A DNA stretch of 64,000 nt from Kaistia algarum. Its GTDB lineage: Bacteria; Pseudomonadota; Alphaproteobacteria; Rhizobiales; Kaistiaceae. Shown piece after piece: positions 33,817 through 43,295 of the stretch (the stretch's first letter is position 1; the number at the start of each line of letters is the position of its first letter). Where the stretch lies: positions 1,612,001 through 1,676,000 of the forward strand of contig NZ_JAPKNJ010000001.1 of NCBI RefSeq assembly GCF_026343945.1. Direction: 5' to 3'. The position numbers were made by a program, and so were the translations under genes. The notes under the pieces were generated by a model that was given only the letters and a program-made list of their open reading frames with translations, made no database searches and had not been told where the DNA came from.

Positions 33817-34808
33817 CGAAGAAGGATCTGGGGCTTCTCATCCTGATCTTGGTGGTCGGCGCCGTCGTCGCCGCGATCAATCCACGCTTCCTGCTACCCA
33901 TCAATCTTGCCAATACAGCCAACCTCGTCGGCATGTTCGGCATATCGGCGCTCGGCCAGGCCTTCGTCATCATGACCGGCGGCATCGAGCTCTCGGTCGG
34001 CTCCGTCATCGCCCTGACCGGCGTCCTGTTCGTCGATCTGGTCGCCAACCAGGGCGTGCCCTGGCCGATCGCCGCCGCCATCGTCCTGATCATGGGCGTG
34101 GTCATCGGCCTCGTGCACGGACTACTGATCACCAAGCTCCGCCTGCAGCCCTTCGTGGTCACGCTGTGCGGCCTTTTGATCTATCGCGGCCTCGCGCGCT
34201 TCTACACCAAGGACTCGACGGCCGGTTTCGGCTTCGGCCAGAAATTCCCGGAGCTCGAATTCCTCACGGCCGGCCGCAGCTTCGGCGTGCCCAACTCCTT
34301 CATCGCCTTGATCATCATCGCCATCATCATGTGGGTGGTGCTGCACCGGTCGATCTTCGGGCGCCATCTCTATGCGGTCGGCAAAAACGAAGAGGCGGCG
34401 CGCTATTCCGGCATCCGCACCGGCCTCGTCATCATCGCCGCCTATGTGATCTGCCAGGTGCTCACCGTGGTGTCCGCGATCTATTTCGCGATGTACACGC
34501 GTTCCATCGCCCCGTCCGCCCATGGCAATTTCTATGAGCTCTATGCCATTGCCGCGGCGGTGCTCGGCGGCTTCTCGCTGCGCGGCGGCGAGGGCTCGAT
34601 CATCGGCGCGCTGCTGGGCGTCGTGCTGCTGCAGGAGTTGCAGAACCTCGTCAACCTGCTCGGCATCCCGAGTTCGCTCAATTTTGCGGTGATGGGCACG
34701 GTGATCCTGATCGGCGTCATTGCCGACCAGCAACTGGCGCGATTCCGCGCCGCCAGAGCCAATTCGCGAAAGGAAAGCACCCGGCTGAGCGCCGCTCCAG
34801 GAGAGTAG
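33813..34808 (+). CDS. Sugar ABC transporter permease (RbsC-like)
   Basis: A 331-residue permease with about eight to ten membrane helices. It contains GQAFVIMTGGIELSVGSVIA and GRHLYAVGKNEEAARYSGI, the EAA-like cytoplasmic loop of the RbsC family, and AIAAAVLGGFSLRGGEGSI. ATGA coupling to the ATPase gene completes a three-gene importer. The sugar is unknown. Confidence 0.92.
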
Positions 34809-34842
34809 CGGCGGCCATCGGCCTGTCGGTGGCCGTGCCGCT
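34807..34842. terminator. Hairpin terminator between convergent permease and dcd genes
   Basis: AGCGGC-GGCCA pairs with TGGCC-GT-GCCGCT around a 12-base loop, exactly filling the 34-bp gap between convergent genes. Probably bidirectional; only a short T run follows. Confidence 0.5.
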
Positions 34843-35940
34843 TCAGCGGAAGTGCTTGGAGAGCTTCAGGCCCTGCGCCTGGTAGTTGGAGCCGCGATCG
34901 GCGCCATAGAGCAGCGCCGGGCGCTTCGACATGCGCTCATAGACGAGGCGGCCGACCGTCTGGCCATGCTCGAGGATGAACGGGACCTCGTGGCTCCTGA
35001 CTTCGAGCACGGCGCGGCTACCGGTTCCGCCGGCGGCGTCATGGCCGAAGCCCGGATCGAAGAAGCCGGCATAATGGACGCGGAACTCGCCGACCAGCGG
35101 GTCGAAGGCGACCATCTCCGCCGCATAGTCCGGCGGGACATGCACGGCCTCGCGCGAGACGAGGATGTAGAACTGGTCGGGATCGAGGATGATCTCGGCC
35201 TTGCCGCGCGGTCGGATCGGCTCCCAATAATCGAGCACATCGCAGGCGGCGCGCTTGTCGACATCGACGACGCCGGTATGGCGCTTGGCGCGATAGCCGA
35301 TGATGTCACCGGCACCTTCGAGATCAATCGAGACGAGCAGCCCGTTGGAGATCGACGGCGCGCCGTCGACCAGCGGCTCGCGCTCGTGCAGCTCCACCAA
35401 TTCAACGTCGGTGAGACGGGAGTCGCCTCGGCGAAAGCGGATCTGGGATAGGCGCGAGCCCGTGCGCACGACGATCGGGAAGGTACGCGGGCTGACTTCC
35501 AGATAGAGCGGCCCGGAATAGCCCGGCGGCACCGTGTCAAAAGCCTGGGCGTTGTCGGCGATGACGCGGGTGAAGATATCGAGCCGGCCGGTCGAAGATT
35601 TCGGATTGGTCGAGGCCTCGATATCGGCTGGCAGCGCCAGGCTTTCCAGCAGCGGGACGATATAGACGCAGCCGGTCTCCAGCACGGCGCCGGGCTGCAG
35701 GTCGATCTCGTGCAGCTTCAACTGGTCGATGCGCTCGCGGACGGTGAGCGCCTTGCCCGGCAGGAAGCTGGCGCGGACCCGGTAGGCAACGAGGCCGAGG
35801 CGAAGATCGAGACTGGCCGGCTGGATCTGGTCGGCATCGAGCGCCCGCGGCGCGCGGATATAGCCAAAGCCGAACGCCTCGCGGATCTCGTCGTCGGAGA
35901 GAATTCCGGTTTGAATGTCGCTCGGCACGTGGGCCCCCAT
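34843..35940 (-). CDS. dcd: 2'-deoxycytidine 5'-triphosphate deaminase (long form)
   Basis: A 365-residue dCTP deaminase of the long alphaproteobacterial type, which contains two dUTPase-like units. Visible are QIQPASLDLRLG, ASTNPKSSTGRLDIFTRVI, GYSGPLYLEVSPRTFPI and, in the second unit, FDPGFGHDAAGGTGSRAVLE. It makes dUTP from dCTP for thymidylate synthesis. GGAAGGGCGACCGAT precedes the ATG at 35940. It is divergent from the metZ riboswitch leader. Confidence 0.85.
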   Translation of the reverse strand: MGAHVPSDIQTGILSDDEIREAFGFGYIRAPRALDADQIQPASLDLRLGLVAYRVRASFLPGKALTVRERIDQLKLHEIDLQPGAVLETGCVYIVPLLESLALPADIEASTNPKSSTGRLDIFTRVIADNAQAFDTVPPGYSGPLYLEVSPRTFPIVVRTGSRLSQIRFRRGDSRLTDVELVELHEREPLVDGAPSISNGLLVSIDLEGAGDIIGYRAKRHTGVVDVDKRAACDVLDYWEPIRPRGKAEIILDPDQFYILVSREAVHVPPDYAAEMVAFDPLVGEFRVHYAGFFDPGFGHDAAGGTGSRAVLEVRSHEVPFILEHGQTVGRLVYERMSKRPALLYGADRGSNYQAQGLKLSKHFR

Positions 35941-36008
35941 ATCGGTCGCCCTTCCTATCCGAACTCCCGATTGACGCCAAGGCGCAACGGGCCTATCAAA
36001 ATCCAGTT

Positions 36009-36068
36009 CGTGGTCCATTTGAGCCGACCGGCTTGCCGCCACGTTAAACAAGGTTGCTAAAAGGTCGG
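36009..36068 (+). ncRNA. SAM-II riboswitch (metA motif)
   Basis: P1 is formed by CGTGG (36009-36013) with CCACG (36039-36043). The pseudoknot helix is CCGACC (36024-36029) with GGTCGG (36063-36068), a perfect 6-bp match. Conserved stretches CCACGTTAAACAA and GCTAAA (36056-36061) fit the alphaproteobacterial SAM-II consensus. It lies directly upstream of metZ, the gene class it normally controls. S-adenosylmethionine binding should reduce metZ expression. Confidence 0.88.
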
Positions 36069-36098
36069 TTGCGGTATCCTCCGTTCCCGATCGTTTGG

Positions 36099-36121
36099 CC
36101 CGGCCTGTTGGTCGGGTTTTT
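36099..36121 (+). terminator. Rho-independent attenuator downstream of the SAM-II riboswitch
   Basis: CCCGGCC, TGTT loop, GGTCGGG, then TTTTT, ending 2 bp before an ATG at 36123 and 19 bp before the chosen metZ start. The 5' arm CCGGCC can also pair with the riboswitch segment GGTCGG (36063-36068), so terminator and free-riboswitch pairing are mutually exclusive. Confidence 0.8.
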
Positions 36122-36140
36122 CATGTCCGGGATTTTCGAG

Positions 36141-37337
36141 ATGACCGAAGACACATCGCCGCGCCGCCGTCGCCCCGCCACCGAACTCGTCCATGGTGGT
36201 TCGCTCCGCTCCCAGTTCGGCGAGATGTCGGAAGCGATGTTCCTGACGCAGGGCTTCGCCTATGACGACGCCGAAGCCGCCGAGGCGCGCTTCAAGGGCG
36301 AGGCGCCCGGCTTCATCTATTCGCGCTTTTCGAACCCGACCGTCTTCATGTTCGAGGAACGCATGCGCCTGCTCGAAGGCGCCGCCGCCGCGCGTGCGAC
36401 CGCCAGCGGCATGGCCGCCGTCACCGCCTCGCTGGTCTCGATGCTGAAGGCCGGCGACCATGTCGTCGCGGCAAAGGCGCTGTTCTCCTCCTGTCTCTAC
36501 GTCGTCGACGAATTGCTGCCGCGCTTCGGCGTTGCCTCGACGCTGGTCGAAGGCACGGATCTCAATCAGTGGCGCGAGGCGGTCCGGCCGAACACCAAGG
36601 CGTTCTTCCTCGAAAGTCCGACCAACCCGACGCTCGAAGTGATCGACATCGCCGAGGTTGCGAAGATCGCGCACGAGGCCGGCGCGCGGCTGGTGGTCGA
36701 TAATGTCTTCGCGACGCCGATCTGGCAGTCGCCGATCGAGCTCGGCGCCGATGTCGTGGTCTATTCGGCGACCAAGCATATTGACGGCCAGGGCCGCGTG
36801 CTCGGCGGCATCATCCTCTCGGCGGACGAGGCCTATGTCACCGACCACCTCCACAATTTCCTGCGCCAGACCGGGCCGAGCCTCTCGCCCTTCAATGCCT
36901 GGGTGCTGTTGAAGGGTCTCGAAACGCTGGACATTCGCGTCAAGCGCCAGACCGAAACGGCGGCGAAGCTTGCCGATTTGATTGCCGCGCATCCCAAGGT
37001 CTCGAGGCTGATCTATCCCGGCCGCGCCGACCATCCGCAGGCGGCCGTCGTCGCCAAGCAGATGAAGGGCGGCTCGACACTGATTGCGCTGGAAATCGAC
37101 GGCGGCAAGGAGGCCGCCTTCCGCGTCGCCAACGCCCTGGAGATCATCAAGATCTCCAACAATCTCGGCGATGCCAAGAGCCTCGTCACGCATCCCTCGA
37201 CCTCGACGCATCAGCGTCTGTCGGAAGAAGCCCGGCTCAGCTTCGGCATCACGCCGGGCATGCTGCGGCTGTCGATCGGGCTGGAAGATCCGGACGATCT
37301 GGCCGAGGATATCGCGGCGGCGCTCGACAAGGCGTGA
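36141..37337 (+). CDS. metZ: O-succinylhomoserine sulfhydrylase
   Basis: A 398-residue PLP enzyme of the Cys/Met metabolism family that makes homocysteine from O-succinylhomoserine and sulfide. Motifs: ATELVHGGSLRSQFGEMSEA at the N-terminus, YSRFSNPTVFMFEERM, FLESPTNPTLEVIDI, and the PLP lysine in VVYSATKHIDGQGRVLGG. The C-terminal THPSTSTHQRLSEEAR loop is characteristic. An in-frame ATG at 36123 just after the terminator is an alternative start. Control by the SAM-II riboswitch upstream fits methionine feedback. Confidence 0.9.
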   Translation: MTEDTSPRRRRPATELVHGGSLRSQFGEMSEAMFLTQGFAYDDAEAAEARFKGEAPGFIYSRFSNPTVFMFEERMRLLEGAAAARATASGMAAVTASLVSMLKAGDHVVAAKALFSSCLYVVDELLPRFGVASTLVEGTDLNQWREAVRPNTKAFFLESPTNPTLEVIDIAEVAKIAHEAGARLVVDNVFATPIWQSPIELGADVVVYSATKHIDGQGRVLGGIILSADEAYVTDHLHNFLRQTGPSLSPFNAWVLLKGLETLDIRVKRQTETAAKLADLIAAHPKVSRLIYPGRADHPQAAVVAKQMKGGSTLIALEIDGGKEAAFRVANALEIIKISNNLGDAKSLVTHPSTSTHQRLSEEARLSFGITPGMLRLSIGLEDPDDLAEDIAAALDKA

Positions 37338-37422
37338 GGTGGCGCTTCGCTGTGGCCGCCGCGTCATAACAGCGGCATCCCGATCGCGCTAAGAATGGCG
37401 CATAGGTTGGGGGATTCGGATC

Positions 37423-38088
37423 ATGCGGCGGCTCGTTGTCTATCGTCTGATGGTTGTTCTGGCAGGCATGCCCGCCACCGCCTTCGCCGCCGATCTCGGC
37501 ACGGTGAAGCAGCCAGACGGAACCCTGGCAAAGCCGGCCGATACGATTGGCCTCGAGGTCAGCCCGAGTTTCTTCGCATCGACGACCTCGTCCCACGACG
37601 CCGGCCATTATGATGACACTTCGGTCAAATTGACGCTGGCGCATCGCTTCGCCGATCCGTTCGAGATCGGAGGCTCGCTGAAGGACGACATCAAGCAGGA
37701 CGGCAAGCGCCAGTATTATGCGGAGACCAACGCGGCCTATCGGTTCGACTTCGGCCGCTTCTCGCTGACGCCCTCCGCCGCGCTCGGCGTGACATGGAAC
37801 GATACGGGTTTCGGCTCCAATGGCGACGCGACGGCCGCCTACTACGCCTTCTATCTCGCCGGCGACCTGGCGCTTTCGGACAAGCTGACCTGGACGATGT
37901 TCAAGCTGCGCTATCGCGACGCGTTCGACTATGTCTGGGTGACGCCGGAAGTCGCCACCGGCTTGAGCTACAAGCTCACCCATGTCGATCAAATCTACGG
38001 AACGGCGAGCTATAGCTGGAAAGGCACGGGTGACGGCCTGCATCCCGACACCTACTCCGTAGCGTTCGGCGTCCAGCACGGCTTCTGA
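37423..38088 (+). CDS. Putative outer-membrane beta-barrel protein
   Basis: A 221-residue protein with a signal peptide (VVLAGMPATAFA, mature from about ADLGTVK). The mature part alternates polar and aromatic residues in strands (KLTLAHRF, QYYAETNAAYRFDFG, YYAFYLAGDLALS) and ends in HGF with a C-terminal Phe, as expected for a porin-like barrel inserted by BamA. No family is recognised. Confidence 0.6.
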   Translation: MRRLVVYRLMVVLAGMPATAFAADLGTVKQPDGTLAKPADTIGLEVSPSFFASTTSSHDAGHYDDTSVKLTLAHRFADPFEIGGSLKDDIKQDGKRQYYAETNAAYRFDFGRFSLTPSAALGVTWNDTGFGSNGDATAAYYAFYLAGDLALSDKLTWTMFKLRYRDAFDYVWVTPEVATGLSYKLTHVDQIYGTASYSWKGTGDGLHPDTYSVAFGVQHGF

Positions 38089-38094
38089 GGGCGA

Positions 38095-38108
38095 TTGATC
38101 CGCATCAA
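38095..38108. promoter_or_regulatory. Perfect FNR/FixK box upstream of hemA
   Basis: TTGATCCGCATCAA matches the TTGAT-N4-ATCAA consensus of FNR/FixK/CRP-type regulators exactly. It starts 7 bp after the barrel-protein stop and lies 158 bp before the hemA ATG. FnrL or FixK control of hemA by oxygen is established in other alphaproteobacteria. Confidence 0.75.
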
Positions 38109-38265
38109 GGAGATTCAAGCCGCCGATGCGGTAAATTGCGCCATGGTGGGCGAGCGGCAGGCGTGGTTAGTGACGCGAAGTTGAATGCTGCATCGCCTGA
38201 CAGCGATTGGACAGGCTCGTCGTCCTTCGCTAGTTTGCAATGGTTCCAGTGAGCAGGCCGACTTC

Positions 38266-39549
38266 ATGGACTATCAGTCGTTCTTCATCGACGCGATCGA
38301 AGCTCTCCACAGTGAGAAGCGCTACCGCGTCTTCGCCGATCTCGAACGGATCGTCGGCCGCTTCCCGCATGCGATCTGGCGCTCCGAGCGCGGCGCGCGC
38401 GAAATCACGGTCTGGTGCTCCAACGATTATCTTGGGATGGGCCAGCATCCGAAGGTGATCGACGCCATGGTCGGCGCCGCGAGCGGCATGGGCGCCGGCG
38501 CCGGCGGAACGCGCAACATCTCCGGCAACAACCATCCTCTGGTCGAGCTTGAGCAGGAGCTGGCCGATCTGCATGGCAAGGAAGCCGGTCTCGTCTTCAC
38601 CTCCGGCTTCGTCTCGAACGAGGCGTCGATTTCGACACTCGCCCGGCTGCTGCCCGATTGCGTCATCTTCTCCGACGAGTTGAACCATGCCTCGATGATC
38701 GAGGGCGTCCGGCGTTCCGGCGCGCACAAGAAGATCTTCCGCCACAACGACCTGGCCCATCTCGAAGAGCTGCTGCGCGAGACAGGGCCTGGCCGCGCCA
38801 AGCTGATCGTGTTCGAGAGCGTCTATTCGATGGACGGTGATGTCGCTCCGATCGCCGGGATCTGCGATTTGGCCGAGCAATATGGCGCGATGACCTATAT
38901 CGATGAGGTCCACGCGGTCGGCATGTATGGGCCGCGCGGCGCCGGCATCGCCGAGCGCGACGGCGTCATGCACCGGATCGACGTGATAGAGGGGACGCTC
39001 GCCAAGGCGTTCGGCGCGCTGGGCGGTTATATCACCGCCTCCAAGGCCGTCGTCGACGCGGTGCGCTCCTATGCGCCGGGCTTCATCTTCACGACGGCAC
39101 TGCCGCCAGCGATCGCCGCGGCCGCCACAGCCTCGATTCGGCATCTGAAGGCCTCGCAGGTCGAGCGTGACCTGCAGCATCATTATGCCCAGCGGACGAA
39201 ATCGGTCCTGATCCATGCCGGCCTGCCGGTCATGCCGTCCGAGACCCATATCGTCCCGCTCTTCGTCGGCAATCCAGACCTTTGCAAGAAGGCCTCGGAC
39301 ATGCTGCTCGACGAACACGGCATCTATATCCAGCCGATCAACTACCCGACCGTGCCGCGCGGCACGGAGCGGCTTAGAATCACGCCGACGCCCTGCCATG
39401 ACGAGGCCCTGATCGGCCACTTACGCGATTCGCTGGTCGATGTATGGCACCGCCTCTGGCTGCCGCTCGGCCGCACGGCCCCGTTCTCGGCCGTCCCGTC
39501 GGCCATGGAAGGCGTCGAGCGCCTCGCCGTATCGACTGCCGGCGGCTGA
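38266..39549 (+). CDS. hemA: 5-aminolevulinate synthase
   Basis: A 427-residue PLP enzyme making 5-aminolevulinate from glycine and succinyl-CoA, the first step of tetrapyrrole synthesis in alphaproteobacteria. Motifs: [54 protein letters not shown] and the Schiff-base Lys247 in [14 protein letters not shown]. The start MDYQSFF is the family norm. The FNR/FixK box upstream suggests induction under low oxygen. Confidence 0.95.
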   Translation: MDYQSFFIDAIEALHSEKRYRVFADLERIVGRFPHAIWRSERGAREITVWCSNDYLGMGQHPKVIDAMVGAASGMGAGAGGTRNISGNNHPLVELEQELADLHGKEAGLVFTSGFVSNEASISTLARLLPDCVIFSDELNHASMIEGVRRSGAHKKIFRHNDLAHLEELLRETGPGRAKLIVFESVYSMDGDVAPIAGICDLAEQYGAMTYIDEVHAVGMYGPRGAGIAERDGVMHRIDVIEGTLAKAFGALGGYITASKAVVDAVRSYAPGFIFTTALPPAIAAAATASIRHLKASQVERDLQHHYAQRTKSVLIHAGLPVMPSETHIVPLFVGNPDLCKKASDMLLDEHGIYIQPINYPTVPRGTERLRITPTPCHDEALIGHLRDSLVDVWHRLWLPLGRTAPFSAVPSAMEGVERLAVSTAGG

Positions 39550-39576
39550 TCTTCGAGACATTCATGCATCAGCTAT

Positions 39577-39607
39577 AAGGCGACCCTCCGCGAGGCGGGG
39601 CGCCTTT
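39577..39607. terminator. Hairpin terminator between convergent hemA and aminotransferase genes
   Basis: AAGGCG (39577-39582) and CGCCTT (39601-39606) enclose a GC-rich inner stem. Runs of T on the plus side and A on the other side allow bidirectional use. Confidence 0.6.
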
Positions 39608-39618
39608 GGCTGTCGCTG

Positions 39619-40791
39619 TCAGCGCTTCAGCCAGTCGACCAGCCGCGTCGTCGCTTCAGCCACTTGGCCAGGATTTCGCAGATAGCACATCCGCATGAAG
39701 CCGGCGCCGGCCCGGCCGAACGCGTCGCCCGGCGCCAGGCCGACATTCGCCTCGTCGACGAGACGCAGGCCGAGCTTGCGCGTATCGCTTTCGCCATCCA
39801 CGGAGAAGAACAGGTAGAACGCGCCCGGTGGCCGGTGGAAGCGAACGCGGCCGGTAGCCTCCAGCGCGTCGCAGACGATGGTCCGGCACGCGATGGCGCG
39901 CTCGCGCTGGAAGGCAATGAAATCCTCGCCCTGGTCCAAGGCCGCAACGCCCGCGCGCTGCAGGAACCGCGGCGTGCCCGAGCTTGAATACTGGATGAGG
40001 TTCTCGATCACCTGCCCATAAGCCGGCGGCGCGGCGAGCCAGCCGACGCGCCAGCCGGTCATCGCCCAGTTTTTGGACAAGGTATTGACGTACAGAATCC
40101 GATCTTCGGGATCGGCGACATCGTAGAAGGACGGTGAGCGCTCGCCCTCATATACGAAGCGCGTATAGACCTCGTCGGCGATGATCCAGAGGCCGCGCTT
40201 GCGGGCGAAGTCGCGGATCGTGATCAGTTCCTCGCGGGTCGCCGTCCATCCCGTCGGATTGCAAGGCGAGTTCAGGAACAGCGCCTTGGTGCGCGGCGTG
40301 ACGGCGCCGAAAAAGCGGTCGAGATCGAGCGTCCAGCCCGCATTGCCGAAATGCATCGGCACCTCGACGGCCTTGGCACCGCCGACTTCCACCGCGGCGG
40401 CGAAGTTGGGCCAGGCCGGCGTCGGCACAATCACCTCATCGCCCACGCCCGAGACCATGCGAAGCGCGATCTGGATCGCCGGCATGCCGCCCGAGGTGAC
40501 GAAGAAACGTTCCGGATCGAAGGCGCCGCCATAGAGCCGTTCGTGATAGCGCGCGATCGCCGCCCGAAGCTCCGGGATGCCGCGCTGATAGGTGTAGAAG
40601 GTCTCGCCGGCGGCAATGCCGGCCGCGGCCGCTTCGCCGATGAAGGAGGGCGTTGGCAGATCGCCCTCGCCGACCCAGAGCGGGATCAGGCCATCGCGAT
40701 GGCGGCCATAGTTGAAGACTTCGACGATGCCGCTTTCCGGCGCTTCGTTCGCTTCAGGCCGAAGGCCTGGCTGGCTGGAATGGGCGTTCAC
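39619..40791 (-). CDS. Class I/II PLP-dependent aminotransferase
   Basis: A 390-residue fold-type I aminotransferase. Visible are LIPLWVGEGDLPTPSFI, YTYQRGIPELRAAIARY, NSPCNPTGW, ADEVYTRFVYEG and the PLP lysine in NTLSKNWAMTGWRVGWL. The family includes aspartate/aromatic and related aminotransferases; the substrate cannot be set from the sequence. It is convergent with hemA. The start MNAHSSQPG has only a weak ribosome site. Confidence 0.85.
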   Translation of the reverse strand: MNAHSSQPGLRPEANEAPESGIVEVFNYGRHRDGLIPLWVGEGDLPTPSFIGEAAAAGIAAGETFYTYQRGIPELRAAIARYHERLYGGAFDPERFFVTSGGMPAIQIALRMVSGVGDEVIVPTPAWPNFAAAVEVGGAKAVEVPMHFGNAGWTLDLDRFFGAVTPRTKALFLNSPCNPTGWTATREELITIRDFARKRGLWIIADEVYTRFVYEGERSPSFYDVADPEDRILYVNTLSKNWAMTGWRVGWLAAPPAYGQVIENLIQYSSSGTPRFLQRAGVAALDQGEDFIAFQRERAIACRTIVCDALEATGRVRFHRPPGAFYLFFSVDGESDTRKLGLRLVDEANVGLAPGDAFGRAGAGFMRMCYLRNPGQVAEATTRLVDWLKR

Positions 40792-40892
40792 GAAACATCC
40801 GAACTGGTCAGGGAAACGGCGAAACTAGCCGATCGCGCAGCTTCGCGCTCATGAATATTCGTGAGCCAATCCTTCAATCATCTTGAAGAGAA

Positions 40893-40920
40893 CGAGGCTG
40901 TGATGCCGATCACAGCCTCG
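40893..40920 (-). terminator. Terminator of mscL
   Basis: A perfect 12-bp stem, CGAGGCTGTGAT with its complement, around a GCCG loop, 6 bp after the mscL stop on the minus strand. A pyrimidine-rich stretch (TTCTCTTC) follows. Confidence 0.75.
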
Positions 40921-40926
40921 CCGACG

Positions 40927-41340
40927 TCATTTCTTCGCGAGCTGGTCGCGAATCTCGCGCAGGAGCAGAACGTCCTCCGGCGTCGGGGCCGGGGCTGCCG
41001 GTGCCGCGGCCTGCTGCCGACGCAGCGTGTTCATGCCCTTGACGATCATGAACAGGATCCAGGCGACGATCAGGAAGTTGATCAGGAGCGTCAGGAAGTT
41101 GCCATAGGCGATCGTGGCGCCGGCCTTGCGGGCAGCCTCGAGCGTCGGCTGTGGATCGCCGGCGAGCTGGATATATTTGTTGGTGAAGTCGATGCCGCCG
41201 GTGATCCGGCCGACGATCGGCATGATGATGTCGTTGACGATCGACTGGACCAAACCGCTGAAGGCGGCGCCGATGATAATACCGATGGCGAGGTCCATCA
41301 TGTTGCCCTTCAAGGCGAATTCCCGGAATTCCTTCAGCAT
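40927..41340 (-). CDS. mscL: Large-conductance mechanosensitive channel
   Basis: A 137-residue Msc[21 protein letters not shown] leads into TM1 ([20 protein letters not shown], the glycine-rich gate). A periplasmic loop with [14 protein letters not shown] follows, then TM2 ([20 protein letters not shown]). The C-terminal helix ends [16 protein letters not shown]. It opens under membrane tension to release solutes on osmotic downshock. Length and motifs are standard. Confidence 0.95.
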   Translation of the reverse strand: MLKEFREFALKGNMMDLAIGIIIGAAFSGLVQSIVNDIIMPIVGRITGGIDFTNKYIQLAGDPQPTLEAARKAGATIAYGNFLTLLINFLIVAWILFMIVKGMNTLRRQQAAAPAAPAPTPEDVLLLREIRDQLAKK

Positions 41341-41512
41341 GACGCAGTTCCCTGTTTGACGGCGCGCGGCCCCCGATTCGACGCCTCCCGACCTTAATTC
41401 AAACCTCCCGCATGGCAATCGACGAGATCGGACCATGCCGCGTCGTTCCGAGCCGTTGACGCCTGCCTCCGCTTGGGATTAAGAGCCGGGAAAAGCAAGG
41501 AGTTTGCCGACG

Positions 41513-41905
41513 ATGTACCGTTCGGTGACGCGATCGATCCAGGTTACCGTCCGGCCGAGCTTCGCCGAGGACGAGTCCTCGCCCGGCGAAGGCCGCTATG
41601 TCTGGGCCTACACGATCGAGATCATCAATCTCGGACTCGAGAACGTGCAGCTTCGCTCACGCTGCTGGCGCATCACCGATGCGAGCGGGCGCACGGAGGA
41701 GGTTCGCGGCGTTGGCGTCGTCGGCAAGGAGCCGCTGCTGAAGCCAGGCGAGAGCTTCGAATATACCAGCGGCTGCCCGCTCTCGACCTCGTCCGGCATC
41801 ATGGTCGGCACCTACCAGATGCAGACCGAGACCGGCGAACTTTTCCTCGTCGATATCCCGGCCTTCTCGCTCGACGTGCCCAACGCGGCCCGCGTCGTTC
41901 ACTGA
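41513..41905 (+). CDS. apaG: ApaG domain protein
   Basis: A 130-residue ApaG protein (fibronectin-like beta fold). Characteristic strands are YVWAYTIEIINLGLENVQLR, SRCWRITDASG, VRGVGVVGKEPLLKPGESFE and YTSGCPLSTSSGIMVGTYQM. AAGGAG lies about 10 bases before the ATG at 41513. The family is linked to cobalt/magnesium resistance and nucleotide binding; the precise role is not settled. Confidence 0.93.
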   Translation: MYRSVTRSIQVTVRPSFAEDESSPGEGRYVWAYTIEIINLGLENVQLRSRCWRITDASGRTEEVRGVGVVGKEPLLKPGESFEYTSGCPLSTSSGIMVGTYQMQTETGELFLVDIPAFSLDVPNAARVVH

Positions 41906-42124
41906 TCGAGACGCTCCAAATACCCCGAATGGCTGGATCTCGATCGCCCATCTCGACGTGAAGGCCAAAATGCATTAGGCATTCTGTCAGATCGTGTCCG
42001 GAGAGGTTCGGACGCCGTGTCAGGTCGCGATCCAAACCGGGTCGGCAACGCCCAGGCAAGAGTGAGCCAGATTGCGCCGCCGCGGCAAGGCGAAGCAAAA
42101 GGGAGACTTCCGATAGGCTCTATC

Positions 42125-43156
42125 GTGGACCGCGTGTCCCCTCTTCTTCTGGCAGTATTCCTTCTCCTCGTGCCGGTTTCGTCGCACGCGGGCGAGAAGA
42201 TGTCTCCCGACGAGGTCCAGGCGCTCGCGATCGAATATGCCGACCTTTACGGCCTGCCGCATGGGATTGTCCTGCGCACGGTGAAGCGCGAGAGCCGGTT
42301 CATACCCTCGGCCCGGAACGGTCCTTATTGGGGCCTCATGCAGATCCGCTACGACACCGCCAAGGGCGTCGGCTATCGGGGCACGGCGACCGGCCTGCTC
42401 GATGCCGAGACGAACTTGAACTACGGCGTCGCCTATCTCGCCAACGCCTACATGATCGCGGGCGGCAATGAGAGCATGACGCATCGGCTTTACCGCGGCG
42501 GCTATTACTACGCGGCGAAGCGAAAGAAGCTGCTCGCCAAGCTGATCACGGCGCCGCCGGTCGGAACGCAACCCGTGATGGTCGCCACGCTGATGGAGAA
42601 GCCGGCCCCGGCGATCGAGGCCGCTGCCGTCGAGGCCCCGGCCCCAGCGGAAATTCCGCTGCCGACGCCGAAGCCGCTGGTCGTCGTGACCGCTGCCGCG
42701 ACCGACGAATCCGAGGCGCCGGCGAGCGTGCCCCTCCCGATTCCCAAGCCCGTCCTCGTGGCCGAGGCTCCGGCAGAGGTGCCCCAGCCGATCGTCGCGA
42801 AACCGCAGGTCGTACTCGCCTCGGTCCTGCCGGAACCGAAGCTCTCGTTCAATTTCAGCCGGGACCCGGCGCCTGCCTCGCCCGCCTTGATGGCGCTGGC
42901 CGAAGAATCAAGCGCTCCCGTCGGCGAGCCGGCAGCGGGCGTCCCCATACCCTTACCGAACCCGCGCACTCTGGCATCGCTGACGCCATCGCCGCTCGGT
43001 GAACGCAGCTTCTCCGATTCCTATTTCGACGTTGCTGCGTCATCCCTCGTCTTCAAGTCGCCGGTCAGCCTGCGCCGCGCCGCCGAAGCGGCCGGATCGA
43101 CGATGGTGGCCTCGGCCGCGATCCCCAAGCCGAAGCCGAAGCCCACCGCGCAATAG
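42125..43156 (+). CDS. Lytic transglycosylase domain protein with Pro-rich tail
   Basis: A 343-residue exported protein. The GTG at 42125 is chosen because it gives a clean signal peptide (SPLLLAVFLLLVPVSSHAG); an upstream GTG at 42017 is in frame but adds a non-signal extension. The SLT domain shows VLRTVKRESRFIPSARNG (catalytic Glu in KRESRF), YWGLMQIRYDTAKGVGY and NLNYGVAYLANAY. The second half is a low-complexity Pro/Ala linker with repeated PLPxPKP motifs. It cleaves peptidoglycan glycan strands; the tail may span the periplasm. Confidence 0.82.
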   Translation: MDRVSPLLLAVFLLLVPVSSHAGEKMSPDEVQALAIEYADLYGLPHGIVLRTVKRESRFIPSARNGPYWGLMQIRYDTAKGVGYRGTATGLLDAETNLNYGVAYLANAYMIAGGNESMTHRLYRGGYYYAAKRKKLLAKLITAPPVGTQPVMVATLMEKPAPAIEAAAVEAPAPAEIPLPTPKPLVVVTAAATDESEAPASVPLPIPKPVLVAEAPAEVPQPIVAKPQVVLASVLPEPKLSFNFSRDPAPASPALMALAEESSAPVGEPAAGVPIPLPNPRTLASLTPSPLGERSFSDSYFDVAASSLVFKSPVSLRRAAEAAGSTMVASAAIPKPKPKPTAQ

Positions 43157-43295
43157 GCCTTAAGCGGCTCGCGCCCCACCTTCTGACGTACGCCCCTCAG
43201 ATCCTGGTTTCGCTTCCGCGCGCCTTGGCTTAGAAAGGGCGCGAGCCGGCGGATTGCCGGCGCTTCGCAAGAAGAATCATCAGGAGGAGACGGGC

